From Turnera subulata (taxonomy: Eukaryota; Streptophyta; Magnoliopsida; Malpighiales; Passifloraceae), in contig JAKUCV010006224.1 of assembly GCA_028386065.3 (NCBI GenBank), forward strand, positions 94,171-158,170: 64,000 nt of DNA, read 5' to 3'. The notes beneath the pieces were generated by a model. It was given only the letters and a program-made list of their open reading frames with translations. It ran no database searches and was not told the DNA's origin. The position numbers were made by a program, and so were the translations under genes. This document shows, piece by piece, positions 1 through 19,166 of the stretch. The stretch's first letter is position 1. Every line of letters starts with the position of its first letter.

Positions 1-3000
1 TTTGAAGGGTCTTCATCCAGATAATAACTATTTCTCCTCCCACTAATGATCTCTAATATTAACACCCCATAGCTGAAGACATCAGACTTTAGTGAATACA
101 GACCGTCCATTGCATATTCTGGTGACATGTATCCACTGCATAAGTCATGCAATATTAAAGATGTTAAGATTTTCTGTGCTTTTTTGCAATGTGTCAGGAT
201 TAAGGAAAAGAAGGCTGAGGAAATACTATGTTCCGATCACTCTATTTGTGTTTGCTTCTGTTTGATCATCGCCAAATATTTTAGCCATTCCAAAATCTGA
301 TATTTTGGGGTTCATTGCAGCATCAAGTAGAACATTCCCAGCTTTGAGGTCCCTGTGGATGATTTTTAGCCTTGAATCCTGATGGAGGTATAGAAGGCCA
401 CGAGCAATCCCCATAATAATCTCAAAACGTGTACCCCAATCCAACAGACACCTTCTTGCTTTGTCTGAACCAGAAAATACAGTTTTGGTCACACAAACAA
501 CATCTACATGTCATCAGATTTATGTCAACTTTCTTAAATGGCAGCATACCAAAGATGAAGAAGTCCAAGCTCCTATTGGGCAGGAATTCATAAATCAACA
601 TCTTTTCTTCCCCATGAATGCAGCAGCCATACAGTCTCACAAGATTTTTGTGCTGCAGCTTTGATATCAGCCTGACTTCGTTCTTGAATTCCTCCACTCC
701 TTGTCTTGAAGTTGCTGATAGTCTTTTCACAGCTATGTCTTGTCCACTGCCTAATTGACCCTGACAATGTATGCAATCCATCAACCAATTTCTACCAAGT
801 TCTATGGCTAAACTAAACATGAATTCATCATATCTTATATCTTGGACAGAAGGAAGCACTGTTTAGTATGTGTACTTAGTATGGTGAAGAATGAAAATAC
901 CTTGTAAACAGAGCCAAAACCGCCTTCTCCAAGCTTGTTGGCAAAAGAAAAATTACCTGTGGCAGCAATTATGGCGTCCACATCCAGAGATAGTAAACCT
1001 TCATCAAATTCATCCTTTGACCCGTCCCCAAAAGGCAATAAAGCAATGCTATAATTATCAGGCAATTTGGGGACTTGTTGCCTTCCTGATTGTCAAGCAA
1101 ATATGGGTAATGGCCAAATTATACAATATATAAAGAAAGCATAATCAAACAAATGAATTTATATTTTTGTCGTTATAAAACTTTGCATATTTCTTCTACT
1201 GTACTTAGCATTCAATCTGTATCTCACCTCTCTTTATAGTATATCTGTATCTCATATACTTTCAAAATATAATTTTTTTGAATGGGAAGTATTAATTATA
1301 GGTGAATGTTAAACAAAATTTTTAATGAAACCACGACTATTATATTGCATTTTTTAGCTTCTTTTTTATTGTGCTCCTCAGCTATGATAATTTGTAAACT
1401 TAGTTTAATTTTTTAAGCAGCACAACTATCTATTTTGAAAGTAGTTTTTTTTTTACTCTTATTATGTATTTTGAAATGAATGGTTGGCAATTTTACCTTA
1501 TGATATAAAATGACCTCTATGTTGGATTCATATTTTTTACTTTGTTTAATAATCTTAATTTAATATTTTTACTAGGAATATATATTTTTAAATTTAAATA
1601 TTCTAATTTTTTTTATTAATTTACCTTTAAAATAAATTTACTGTATTCTTATCTTTTATTTTATTAATATTTAAGAATTTTGGTTTGTATTTTACTAATT
1701 ACCAAGACTTTTATTTACAAACAATGCAATTTTGTCACGTCAGAAATTTCTAATTAAAATATCAAAAAATCTGTATTTTTTCTCCAGAGTGAAATATTTC
1801 CTATCTTGATCTTTAAAATATTATTAGTTAATTCATTTAAAATTAAAATTTTTATTTTTACCAGATTATTTATTTATTTTTCATTTTTTTAAAAATTCAA
1901 CTAGAATTAATCACTTTGAAACTATAACATAAAAAAACCACTTGAACTAATTATAACATAGTTAACATTATATTATCTTCTCTTAAAAATTAGACTAATT
2001 CTTCCTTGGAATTTTTAAAAGTTAAAAGTTAATATGACCAATTGAATTTAATTTTTTTAAAATCTGTATACTTCCTTAAATTTATGTTTGTAGAGACAGT
2101 CACATTTTTTGTGTCTACTTAATAGAAGATAACTACTTCTCTATTTTCTTAATTTTTTTTATCAGGAATTCCACATTTTAATGCAACAATTCTTTATCAG
2201 TTTTTTTGTCATGAGTCTTTATTTGAAACATGAGCTTTTTGCCTTCGTTACTACTTCATAAAGCAACTAATTCTATATATACTCTTCCTTTTGTTTCTAT
2301 CTCATAATCTAATTAATCTTGTGCATTGAGTTAGTTATTTGGATTGAATAAAAACATTAGAATTTTAATTTTAGGCACTCTCTAAAACTTTATAATATAT
2401 TTAGGATGGTAGGTTTTGGAAAATCATTAATTGCATTTAGAAAAATAATATTATAGAATATAAAGTATGTACAATTTGTGTGGTAGAATTTAATCACATG
2501 TCTCAAGTTTTCAAATGTGCATCTGTATTTTTGCTATATACAGTTGTAATTGAATAATGTTCTGTGTGTTTTGTGGTTATCTCTTTAGTTTACAAATACT
2601 CTAGTTCAGGAGCAGGGTCTAGTCAAGACATACTGAGAATAGTGGCAGTGGAAAGGATAGGAATGGATATTGCTAGTGCAAAATTAGAGGATGTAATGTT
2701 ATTGCTGGATGGTTTATATAAAATTTTGTAATTAAAAATTATGCATGGTTGGATTTACATTCAAACCAGAGGAATTGAAAAAAATTTATGCTTATCACGG
2801 TTAGTAAGCATGGTTGGATTTACAAGCGTTTATGCATTTAATAATTATTTTTTTTAGTTTAGAATTTTAAGATAATTCTAATATTTGTTCTAAGATTGTA
2901 TTACTTTTATAACTAAATTATCAATTGAATAAGCACAGTTTTAGTTTCAGTTTCATTTTGTTTGATTGTTATGGCAAAAGCAAAAGTTTAAATGTATTAG

Positions 3001-4519
3001 ACACAGCTTACCAATTTGTTTGCTTCTTATCCAACAGCACAAAATGCAGAGGCCAATAATGGATGGTACAGCGATAGATATCAGTACAACTGCTAGCATC
3101 CCTCTCTTGGCAAGGAAATTTTTGGAGGAATTGTTATACTTTGCTGCAAATCATTCCCAAACAACAGCATTCATTAGTCTCACACATGTTGACTCACCAA
3201 TATAAAATTACTGCTAGAAAAAGAGTGTTGGTACCCAATTCTGCAGCATCCACCCTAACATACAAATCTTGTCCTCCATATGTAAAAACTCTGGAATCAA
3301 TCAAGTCCTCAAACCATGCAATGCAGCCAGTTCCAGTCTTTACATTTGCAATAGAGTAAGCCATACAAGAACAATTCCTCAAACACTCCAGTTGACATGC
3401 TTTCAAATCTAAACCCAAACTCACTTTTGCTAATGAGGTATCGGGGACCTTGGCATTCGCAATCTTTACGAATCCTTCACCATTGCTGCAAGTTAACACC
3501 CCAGGGTTCCTCACACACCCACCAGTCCCATCTCTCAAGTACCAGTCGCTTGATTTCTTGGGTTGGAACCCAGGTAGGCAACTGCATTCAAACACCCCAG
3601 CCTTGTAAGGATCACACATGCCAAATGGTCCACAGTGTCCATAATAATCACATTCCTCTGTTGGGGCACTATAGAATATAATCCACCTCTTATCTTGAGC
3701 GTGCCACAGAGACCGACTAACCATCCCAGATTCGTCCAAATAAATCCTGGCGATGACGGAAGAATCAGTAGTATTCCACATAAACACGGTCTCATCATTG
3801 TTGCTTATCACGGTTGCGTTGAAGATGAACTTACGCCCCGTTTCAGGTACCCCGTTCCACTTGTAACCATCCCAGGGCCCCGATCGCCACCACCGAACCC
3901 GACCCTTGTACAAGTAAGTCTCCGGGGTTGCTTCATTTTCCACCGTACGTGACCAATTTCCCCTTCCAGGATCATCCAGGGACTTCCAGGACGTTAAAAC
4001 CCGGTTCAGACCAGTTCTTCGGTCGATCCCGAGTTTTGCATTCGGGAGGAGTGTATTAACCGGATGATCAAAACTTTGCCATGCAACCGATCTCCCATCC
4101 TCTCGAATCAAAACAAGATTTCCAGAGTCTAAGAGCCGAGCTATGGAGTTGCTTGTTGAAGAGGTAGTAGTAACATTCGTGGACCAGACCGGAGTAGTAC
4201 TACTATAGTTCTTAGGGAAGAGAACAAGATTACCTTGGTCGTTCACTGAGAGGACTCCGGATTTATCATTGATAGGATGTTCTCTGTTGGCAACCCACAC
4301 AACGGTTTGTAGTGTGACACTTGTGTACCAGATTCCAACGTATCTTTTGCTGGAATTGCCCGGGCTGAAGAATCCCAGCGTGAATTTCTCTCCTCTCGAG
4401 ACTAGAGTCTCACCATCTGCTAATGGCTCGTTTACACTTACGGTGTCTTTGGATACACAAATTTGTAGCAACAGTAACTTGAGAATCGAAACAAGGAATG
4501 CTTTAGTGATAACATTCAT
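1..4519 (-). CDS. Gene A: G-type lectin S-receptor-like Ser/Thr kinase (3' end outside window)
   Basis: This is a membrane receptor-like kinase of the SD1 (S-locus) family, predicted at the plasma membrane. Exons read on the minus strand are 4519-3235, 3143-3012, 1085-901, 760-550, 464-227 and 135-1; the last continues past the window edge. Exon 1 encodes a signal peptide (about residues 1-23), a B-lectin domain with WVANR at about 75, the S-locus glycoprotein region, an EGF-like Cys cluster and a PAN domain ending at AAEL. Exon 2 gives a single membrane span. The kinase shows [24 protein letters not shown] and SDFG, so it looks catalytically competent. All joins are GT-AG and keep frame. A second strong donor (GTGAGT, 3197-3192) lies just inside intron 1, but using it with the visible exon 2 gives an early stop. 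The ligand is unknown. Sure of family and exons; the C-terminus is unseen. Confidence 0.92.
1086..3011 (-). other. Long AT-rich intron 2 of gene A
   Basis: This 1.9-kb stretch sits between the membrane-span exon and the first kinase exon of gene A; introns at this place in B to F are far shorter. It is strongly AT-rich, with T and A runs. I see no coding segment, terminal repeats or recognisable mobile element in it. Confidence 0.6.
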
Positions 4520-5079
4520 GATGGGTAGAGAATCTGTTGTGAAGATATCAATTGTTTGGACTTATGTAGCAGAGGACACCAGAATATTAAACTTCTCGAG
4601 AAAAACATATATGCTTCACTTGTTTTGAGGATTTACGCGACAAAGCTGCGCCAAGTTACCAGTATACACTAATTGATAGCTGCCAAGAGTCAACAACAAG
4701 GATTTGGTCAATGGGTCTTATCTGAGTCAGTTCGGTCACCGCAGAGAGGCGACCCGGATGGCCTCCCTCTGCTTAGTTGATCATTTATGTAAAGGTGGTT
4801 AATTATTAACGTAAGACCAAATAGCTAACAAGGTTTTCACGTTCGTTCTTTGACTTCTAGTCCATTTTTCTTTGTGACTTGGTCGAGGAGGGCGGTAGGT
4901 TTCTTATTTGGCGAGCCTGATGACATAAGTAATTAATAATCTATGTACTGTTGTAATAAGGGGCATGAACCGAGCATGCACTGGCGGCTCTGGTTATCGT
5001 TGTAGATGGCGGCTCCAGCTGCAAGGAGGTGATGATGAACACGTAGGACAACTTGCACAATGACGGTGGCGTCATGGCT
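4520..5079. other. Gene A upstream region
   Basis: This non-coding stretch between the start of gene A and the B-lectin relic should hold the gene A promoter. No clear minus-strand TATA box at a normal distance is visible. It contains a moderately GC-rich patch at about 4960-5070 without an open frame that I recognise. Confidence 0.4.
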
Positions 5080-5460
5080 TGACAGCTTCAGCTACTGAAG
5101 AAGACAATTTTCAAGGACTGAAACCGGAAGGTTTCCATCAAGGGTTTAATGTGATGAAGACCCCTGAAGACTCAGTGGTTGGGTTGTTCCTATTTGCAAC
5201 CCACACTAAGGTTTTCGTAGCTTATGGTACCTGCAGATTCCGAGACACTTGTATCTGGAGTTGGCAGGGCAAAAATTCCTAATGCAAATGTTCTTTCTTT
5301 GGTGAGTGGAGCATTTCTGCCTGTGATGGACTGATTCAATGTTATGGTTTCGAAGGAAATGGAAAAAGAAAGTGACGCGGGACAAAAATTAGGAAAAAGC
5401 TTAGTTCTAGTATATCCATGACATGACTTAATAGGCTTCAATGATGGCGAATCCAATATT
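5080..5460 (-). pseudogene. Relic of an S-domain RLK first exon (B-lectin piece)
   Basis: The minus strand carries a degenerate piece of the 5' part of exon 1 of an S-domain RLK. An upstream frame near 5250-5350 resembles the start of the lectin domain (a TLNQSITGR-like stretch, then FALGIF). After a frame change, the hallmark WVANRNNPTTESSGVF appears at about 5165-5215 and ends soon after at a stop. No S-locus, PAN, membrane or kinase exons belong to it, because the next exons downstream are those of gene A. It lies between the 3' end of B and the 5' end of A, as expected for a decayed member of the tandem array. Confidence 0.75.
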
Positions 5461-5712
5461 TTGTATCCTAAGCACGGTAGGAAGGTATTTCTGTCGGTTT
5501 TTAGTGACTCCCCCTATCACTGGAGAAATGTAACCAGATCATTGAACTAACGTTGGTTGAAAATGGTAGAAAAAACAATCCACAGGTTTCTCTGGGGTTA
5601 CCATATTTTCAATATCGTTACAATTCAGTCAATGATCGAATGCCAAAAATAAGGAAGAAATTTTTCCGTTTCTAAAACATGGAAAAAGAAATTAGCAGGA
5701 ACCAACCACAGT

Positions 5713-9461
<3,749 letters not shown>

Positions 9462-11263
9462 AAGTTGTCTGATCTCCCATTTCCCAACTTCAAGATAAAA
9501 ACGAGTATAATCCTTTTGGCTGTGTCGTGTGAGAAATTGTCATGTTCCAACTATCAGGTTATTGGCCAGCTATAAAAGTAGCAAAAAGAAAGTATTGTAG
9601 TGCGAGTAGTTGGATGTTCAGGGCCCAAGGCGCATTGATACTCAAAAAATAATGTAGGATAGGTGGAAAAGAGTCAAATGTTGTGTGATTTATTTTTTCT
9701 CAGAAGCTTCAGTGATCGACCTTTCCTATTCTTAATTTCCAGGAAAAGTTGACAACAGTTGACTGCTTTACAACCAAAGTCGGGCCTAACAATTGTAGAA
9801 AATTCAAAAATGTATAAAGAATAGCAATATGAACAGAAGAAAAGCAGAAAACTATTCAAAAGGTTCAAATTCAATGGAAAAAATTTCGGTGCAGGAATTC
9901 AAAAAGAGGGTAAGCAATCGAGAATAGTATATGCCAAAGAAAGATTTGGTTAATTTACATCCCGATGACTTCATGCTGACCAAAAGTGGAAACAAAATAA
10001 AAGGCAAATACTTGAGACAAAAGGTATCACTATCTATCCACGTAGTAGTAATTTATTCTCAAGTGATTGGCAGTTTTCGTGATTGTCAAAGTTTGGTGGT
10101 GCGTCTACATCCACAAAACGTAAAATATTCATGTCTCACTATTCAAACCGGCGTAAAGCCAGGTGTATTCATATTGTATGAATCATAGACATTCTAGATG
10201 GGATGCCTTGTCAGTAATTTCTGAGCTTTTATTATAACACAAGAAACGATGCAAAAGGTTTAAAAAGTAAAATATGAAAACCCAAATGGATAGGCCGTGT
10301 CTATTCTGTATAATTTTTATCTTAAAATGAAAATACTAAACCTTACTTATTTTAGACGTTTAACACATACATAAAATATATAAAATGCTACTAGTTATAA
10401 AACATGCAACTCACTCACTAGTATAAGAGGATACTGAACATGCATAAAATAAAATTACCTGTCAAAAAAAATCCTAAAAAACATTGATTCATTTAATTTC
10501 ATTCCATTAACATCCGATCACATGCAACTAAACACACGATTCGCACACGTCTTTTATAACTACACAACCACCATCATTTTTCTTCCTCGCAATGACAATA
10601 TTATCCTTATGTTCTGATTTTGCTTCCAACTTTCCAGTTTTGTTTTTTGCTAAGCAAGGACGGAGATTATTGGTTAATGAAAATAACTTAAATGTATTCA
10701 CTTAGCCAAGGGCATGAACAGGAGGAGCAAAAACTATAAATAAGTATAAATTTATAAGTTTACTTTTTAAAATAAAATCTTTATTAAAATGAAATTTTAT
10801 TTTTTAAAATTATAATTCTTAGATTTTAGTCTCAGATTGATTATTTATCTGTAATTATTTTTATAATTCTTTTTAAGATTTAATCTCACTTTTTAAAAAT
10901 AAAATTAGGAAATTTGATATGGTTAAACCCGGATCAGGTCAGTTTTTGTGATTTCGGGTCAGAATTGGGGGAACCCGGCTGGAGTTGACCACACCGGATG
11001 ACGTGACCTCACATAGAATTAGCACGTGTCTCCGCCGACCCCAGAGTCACCGGAAGTACCAAATTTAATGAAAACTACGAAGTATAGGTACCAAAAATCA
11101 TTAAATTTCTGTACAAGTACCAAAAACAAAATGTTACCAAAATTTCCTTAAATCCATATTTTGTCTCCATTTTGTATTTAAAATCCTCCTACAAATCAAT
11201 CAATAACCTGGGGAGAAGCACATCAGCCCAGCCAAGATAAGATCATTCTCCAAACGAATGCTC
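9462..11263. other. Intergenic region between gene B 5' end and gene C 3' end
   Basis: No gene is seen here. The part next to 9461 should hold the gene B promoter. A TATAAAAG near 9571-9578 reads on the plus strand and so does not fit gene B. From 10200 to 10900 the sequence is AT-rich. Around 10930-11040 there is a short GC-richer patch containing an ACGTG core. I see no terminal repeats or open frame of note. Confidence 0.4.
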
Positions 11264-15024
<3,761 letters not shown>

Positions 15025-16655
15025 CGATGATGCTTTGGTGCAATATTAGCTCTGAAGTATTGTTAACTAGCTAGTGAACCAAAAAGTAAGTAGGTGGTAA
15101 TTGAAAATAGAGCCCCTGTGTGGACATGAGCCTTATAAAATGCTACGAATCTGGCTATAATTGGAAAACTTCAAAGCCCATTGTTTTGTCGGAAACAAGT
15201 GGTAATCCCTAAAACTGCCCCGTCTACTGTTTCGTTAGGGGGTTGGAAATTTGTAAGTGATCCCTAAGAATACCGTAATTTTTTTTTTACACAAATAATC
15301 CCAATTTTACTCCCAAACTATCCTCAATCCCATTAATCCACTGTGATTATTGATTCCTAAATTAAGTATATATAAATCTCCAATTTGTGAAGATAATTTA
15401 AAATATATATGTTGGAGATTTTTATTCATTTTTTTATGGTATTCAATAATCATTACATGATCGTCCATGAATTTATGGTTTGGGGTGAGGATTATTGGTA
15501 GTTTCTAAGTTTTAATGTAAAAAAGAAAAACAAAAAAAGATATGGCAACCTCTGAAAATGACATAGTATTTCAACGTACTCTTTATTTTGTACTCTTTAT
15601 TTTATATCGACAAAGAGCTCAAACTTCTTTCAAATAGTGTCTCGATTTCGCTCCGTACTTTACGTATCAACAAGATTTCTATATTGATATGGAAACCTCA
15701 ACATAATAGTTCAGTTTTATTTTTGGGCCCCAAGTTCTTTATTTATAATCCATAAAGAATTCAAACAACTCTTAAATAATGTCTCGAATTCGCTCCTGAC
15801 TTTGTATATCAAGCATGCAATATTGGGAGCATATTTTAAATTAATTTGTACGTACACTCTTGGAGCCAAACCCGATGGTAGGAGGAAGAGAGACAAGAAA
15901 TATTTGAAGAAACAAATAGTTTCACCCAAAAAAAAAAAAAGAAGAGACAAATAGTAAAAAAGCGTAAAAAAAAGGTCTCAAAAATTTTCTACGTACAATA
16001 CATGCACACTTTGGTACCTTTTGAAAACCATAAGAAGCGACTGAAAAAGAAAGAATATCATTAAAGAATTATTGAAAATCTAATATCATATCAGATGAGA
16101 TCTTCGACAATTATAATATACTAACATATGTACGACCAAGATCAGATTATGCTTGATTTTTTTTACTTTAAAGATGGAAGATGTCTTACGAAAAGAAAAT
16201 ATAATCAATATGATCATCTCCTTAAATCCCTATTTCCGTTATTTGGAAATAAAAATATCACTACAGAAACCGCGTGAATTGCGCCTTTTTTTTTTGTTGC
16301 GAAAAGAAAGAAAGTTTGATAAACACAAGTTTTGATACCCCTATATGTATGTAGACATTTATTTTTCTTTCTCTTTCTTATTCTTTCACTCTCCTATCGA
16401 TTCAAGGGGGTTTTTTCCTAAACACAAGCAGGCATGCAGTCTATCTCCAAGTAACAAAGTGGTCAGTATCTACCTAATGCTTTTACATATGCATGTGTAA
16501 TTTGGGAAAATATCTACACAAGCATCAAAATAACAATTATAATACATAACATATATACATTAGCATAAAAAAAAACATAACATAAATACATAATATATAT
16601 TAGCATCAAAAACAGCAAAGTGGCGAGCAGCACATATATTTAATTGCATACTCAT
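15025..16655. other. Gene C upstream region
   Basis: AT-rich non-coding sequence. On the minus strand TTTATAAGG at about 15135-15144, roughly 115 bases from the ATG of gene C, could be its TATA box. A diverged direct duplication lies at 15590-15812 (separate entry). The rest shows nothing I can name. Confidence 0.4.
15590..15812. repeat. Diverged tandem duplication, unit about 140 bp
   Basis: The stretch at about 15596-15675 (from CTTTATTTTATATC to TTACGTATCAA) is echoed at about 15736-15811 (from CTTTATTTATAATC to TTGTATATCAA). Both contain a version of AATAGTGTCTCGATTTCGCTC. The copies differ by many substitutions, so the duplication is old. No function is evident. Confidence 0.6.
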
Positions 16656-19166
16656 ATGGTTAAGGAAACTAACCTAGCAGGAGAATGGAAAAGAAAAAGT
16701 GATTAAGTCTAGCTCTTTTCTCTCAAAACGCTGACTGCTACAGTACCTATCACAGAAGAAAAAAACGAAAAGAAACCATTTCCCGATCAAGATCGGGTCT
16801 TCTCCGGCGAGGCCAAGTATGGCATGAGGAGGTAGATCCCTCCCTGTGTGAAGCCCCGTGACCGAACCTCTCCACCAAGCTTGAACAGCAAACACCCAGC
16901 ATCAGCCGACCGAGCTTGAAGACGACCGGGGCCCACGCGCCTCTTCTCCCCGCGCGCGTGCGGCCACTCCGGCATCCCCGCCCATGACCATGTCTTCGCC
17001 GACGTGCTCCGATGATGTGGAGACAGCGGTGGACAGAGCCACCCGCAAGGTCAGGAATTGTGACCTTGCAGACAGCCCCGTCCAGAGAACACGCTCCCGT
17101 TCCCGAGAACGAGAGGCTGGAGCTCTCCCCCCTATTCCCGGCGCCGATCGAGCTCACCTCCATCAGCAAGAGACCTGCTGCCCCCTTTTGCTCGTTCCCC
17201 TGAGCTCGAAGCCGGCGGCAGCATGGTCAGCCATCCCCGACCTCATGAGCACCGGAACCTGCAACCCCCACTGACGGCCGCACCTCCACCGGCAGCAGCA
17301 GGGTCGCCGGACCCAGGAGGGTCTTCCCACCCTATGCAGGATGTACCCGAGCAACCCAAACCCGATGAACCGCAGGCAGCAACGTTGGCTAGGACCGGAC
17401 TTGACTCTGGTCCAACCAGACCGGTTGAACTGGTCTACACCTCTGTGTACCCACAGCCTCCTCATGGCTCCTCCACACCGGATGTGACGATGAACGAAGC
17501 TACCCCGAGCTATCGGGATTCTTTATTTGCTGGGTCTAACCCGCTTTACCAATCCGACCCATGGGAACTTGAGGGTGAAGTCGAGTACGAAGAAGGAGAC
17601 TTGATGATGACCGACATCGATGGAGTCGCTAATTTGGTTTTGTCCGATCCCTTTAAAGCCCGGCTGAACAAACAATGGGAAAATGCGGTGGTGATCAAGT
17701 TGTATGGCGAATATCGGATTCAAAGCTCTGCATGCACAATTACAGCTCATTTGGAAGCCAACCGGTCCTTTTAAGATCATCTATCTTGAAAATAATTTCT
17801 ATTTGGTGCGGTTCTGGGCATCGGTGGATTATATCCATGCGTTGACTGACGGACCATGGAGCATCTATGGCAGTGTCCTTACCGTGCAACCTTGGTCTCC
17901 GACCTTCCGAACATCTACCGGGACAATTGACTCCATAGTGGCGTGGATCCAATTTCCTGACTTCCTAACCAATCGATACCATTCCAGAATACTACGTCAA
18001 CTTGGCAACATGGTGGGCAGAACAGTTAAACTTGACGGTAACACTTCTAACCCTAGTCGAGCCAAATTTGCTAGAGTTGCTGTATGCCTTGATTTAACAA
18101 AACCCCTGAAGGGGGAAGTATATCTGGATGGCGAACCTATAAAGGTCGGTTATGAGGGCTTGCCCGATATTTGTTATATATATGGGAAACCAGGTCACAG
18201 CATCTTAGTTTGTCCAAAAGCTGCCCATAGCCGAAACACTACTACCGGCACGTCAGGAGCAACTCCTATGGATTTTGAAGGAACGGCAGCCAAAAACACA
18301 ATGGGAGGGGAGCCTGGATGAACGTACCGAAGCGTTCTCGACGCCCATCCCAGAGGCATCCGGTCGGCCCAGAAATGCCCCCGCCACATTCTAACACCAG
18401 CCGCCCACAAAACCGGTTCCACATCCTCAGCCGTTCTCCCAAGGAGGATCCCGTGCAGACCCATCGACCTGACCCTGTTGTTTCCTCCCGCACCTCAGAG
18501 ACGGCACCCGAGGCCATGCCACTTGACACAACCACCGTCACCCCACCCTCACAACCTACAACTGCCATTGAGGTCCAAAGTCCATCCGGTCCACCTCCCG
18601 CACTACCCACTCTCCAAGACTTTATCTGGGACGGGCCTGTTAGGAAGTCATCTGGCAGGATAACCCTCGACGACAGACTCTCAAAGACGTATCTAATGTC
18701 CCAACCAATCCCCATACCTTTGATACCCCAGGTTTCGGCCCCTCTCGCCCCCCTCCCCCTACCTGTAATCCTATCATCTCCTCCAACTTCATCCCATCTA
18801 CCCAGGCTCGTCCCCATCGATCTCAGAATCACACGGCAGTGGTGCTCTCAGAAGACTGCCATCGAATGATCATCTCGCCCGATGTACTCAGGTCTGGGTC
18901 GGGAATGGAGCGACAAGTGGATCTCCCTCCATGAGTCGAGAGTCTCATACTAGTTCTGCTTAGTAATTATCTTGTTGTTTTACTGGTTCCCTAGTTCTCG
19001 TTTCTTCGAGCTCTTATCATTTACTATGTTTTCCATGTCTTTGTATTAGTCCAATGTTTGTACTAATTAGAAGTCGATTTGAGCTACCGACTCCTAAACA
19101 TGTCATCAGCTCAAGTATATTTCTAGTATACCTCTTGGTTTATAACCAAAAACATGGTTAAGGAAA
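16656..19166 (+). mobile_element. L1-type LINE insertion carrying ORF1 only
   Basis: A non-LTR retrotransposon remnant is bounded by a 13-bp direct repeat ATGGTTAAGGAAA at 16656-16668 and 19154-19166, a plausible target-site duplication. The body (16669-19153) is clearly GC-richer than its surroundings. It begins with a C-rich leader, carries an ORF1-like coding region (17223-18869), and ends with a TTTATAACCAAAAAC tail like the ACCAAAAA tails of other LINE pieces in this window. No endonuclease or reverse transcriptase coding is present, so ORF2 has been lost by internal deletion, or the element is a non-autonomous derivative. Confidence 0.7.
17223..18869 (+). pseudogene. LINE ORF1-like protein (DUF4283 plus zinc knuckle), frameshifted
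   Basis: Plant L1 ORF1 proteins bind RNA and accompany the element during transposition. Three overlapping plus-strand frames (17223-17774, 17704-18321, 18318-18869) together give the family layout: a Pro-rich N-terminus, a DUF4283 domain (NQWENAVVIKLYG-like stretch through LTDGPWSIYG), a CCHC knuckle region at about 18170-18220 and a Pro/Ser-rich tail. The frame changes near 17706 and near 18320 mark it as broken. The knuckle reads CYIYGKPGHSILVC, so the second zinc-binding Cys is replaced by Tyr. The true start may lie upstream of 17223, in the C-rich leader. Confidence 0.8.

Noticed and set aside
3194..3234. Exon 1 of gene A ending at the GTGAGT donor at 3197
   Set aside because: Joining that donor to the visible membrane-span exon gives an immediate stop. 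The GTACC donor at 3234 gives the correct phase and the conserved AAEL end seen in the paralogs.
9568..9580. TATAAAAG as a promoter for gene B
   Set aside because: It reads on the plus strand, opposite to gene B, and no plus-strand gene follows it.
16750..17169. Minus-strand open frame of 139 codons
   Set aside because: It is antisense to the C-rich LINE leader and Pro-rich ORF1 start; composition alone keeps it open and no domain is seen.
18266..18832. Minus-strand open frame of 188 codons, Gly/Ser/Trp-rich
   Set aside because: Shadow of the Pro/Ser-rich ORF1 tail on the plus strand.
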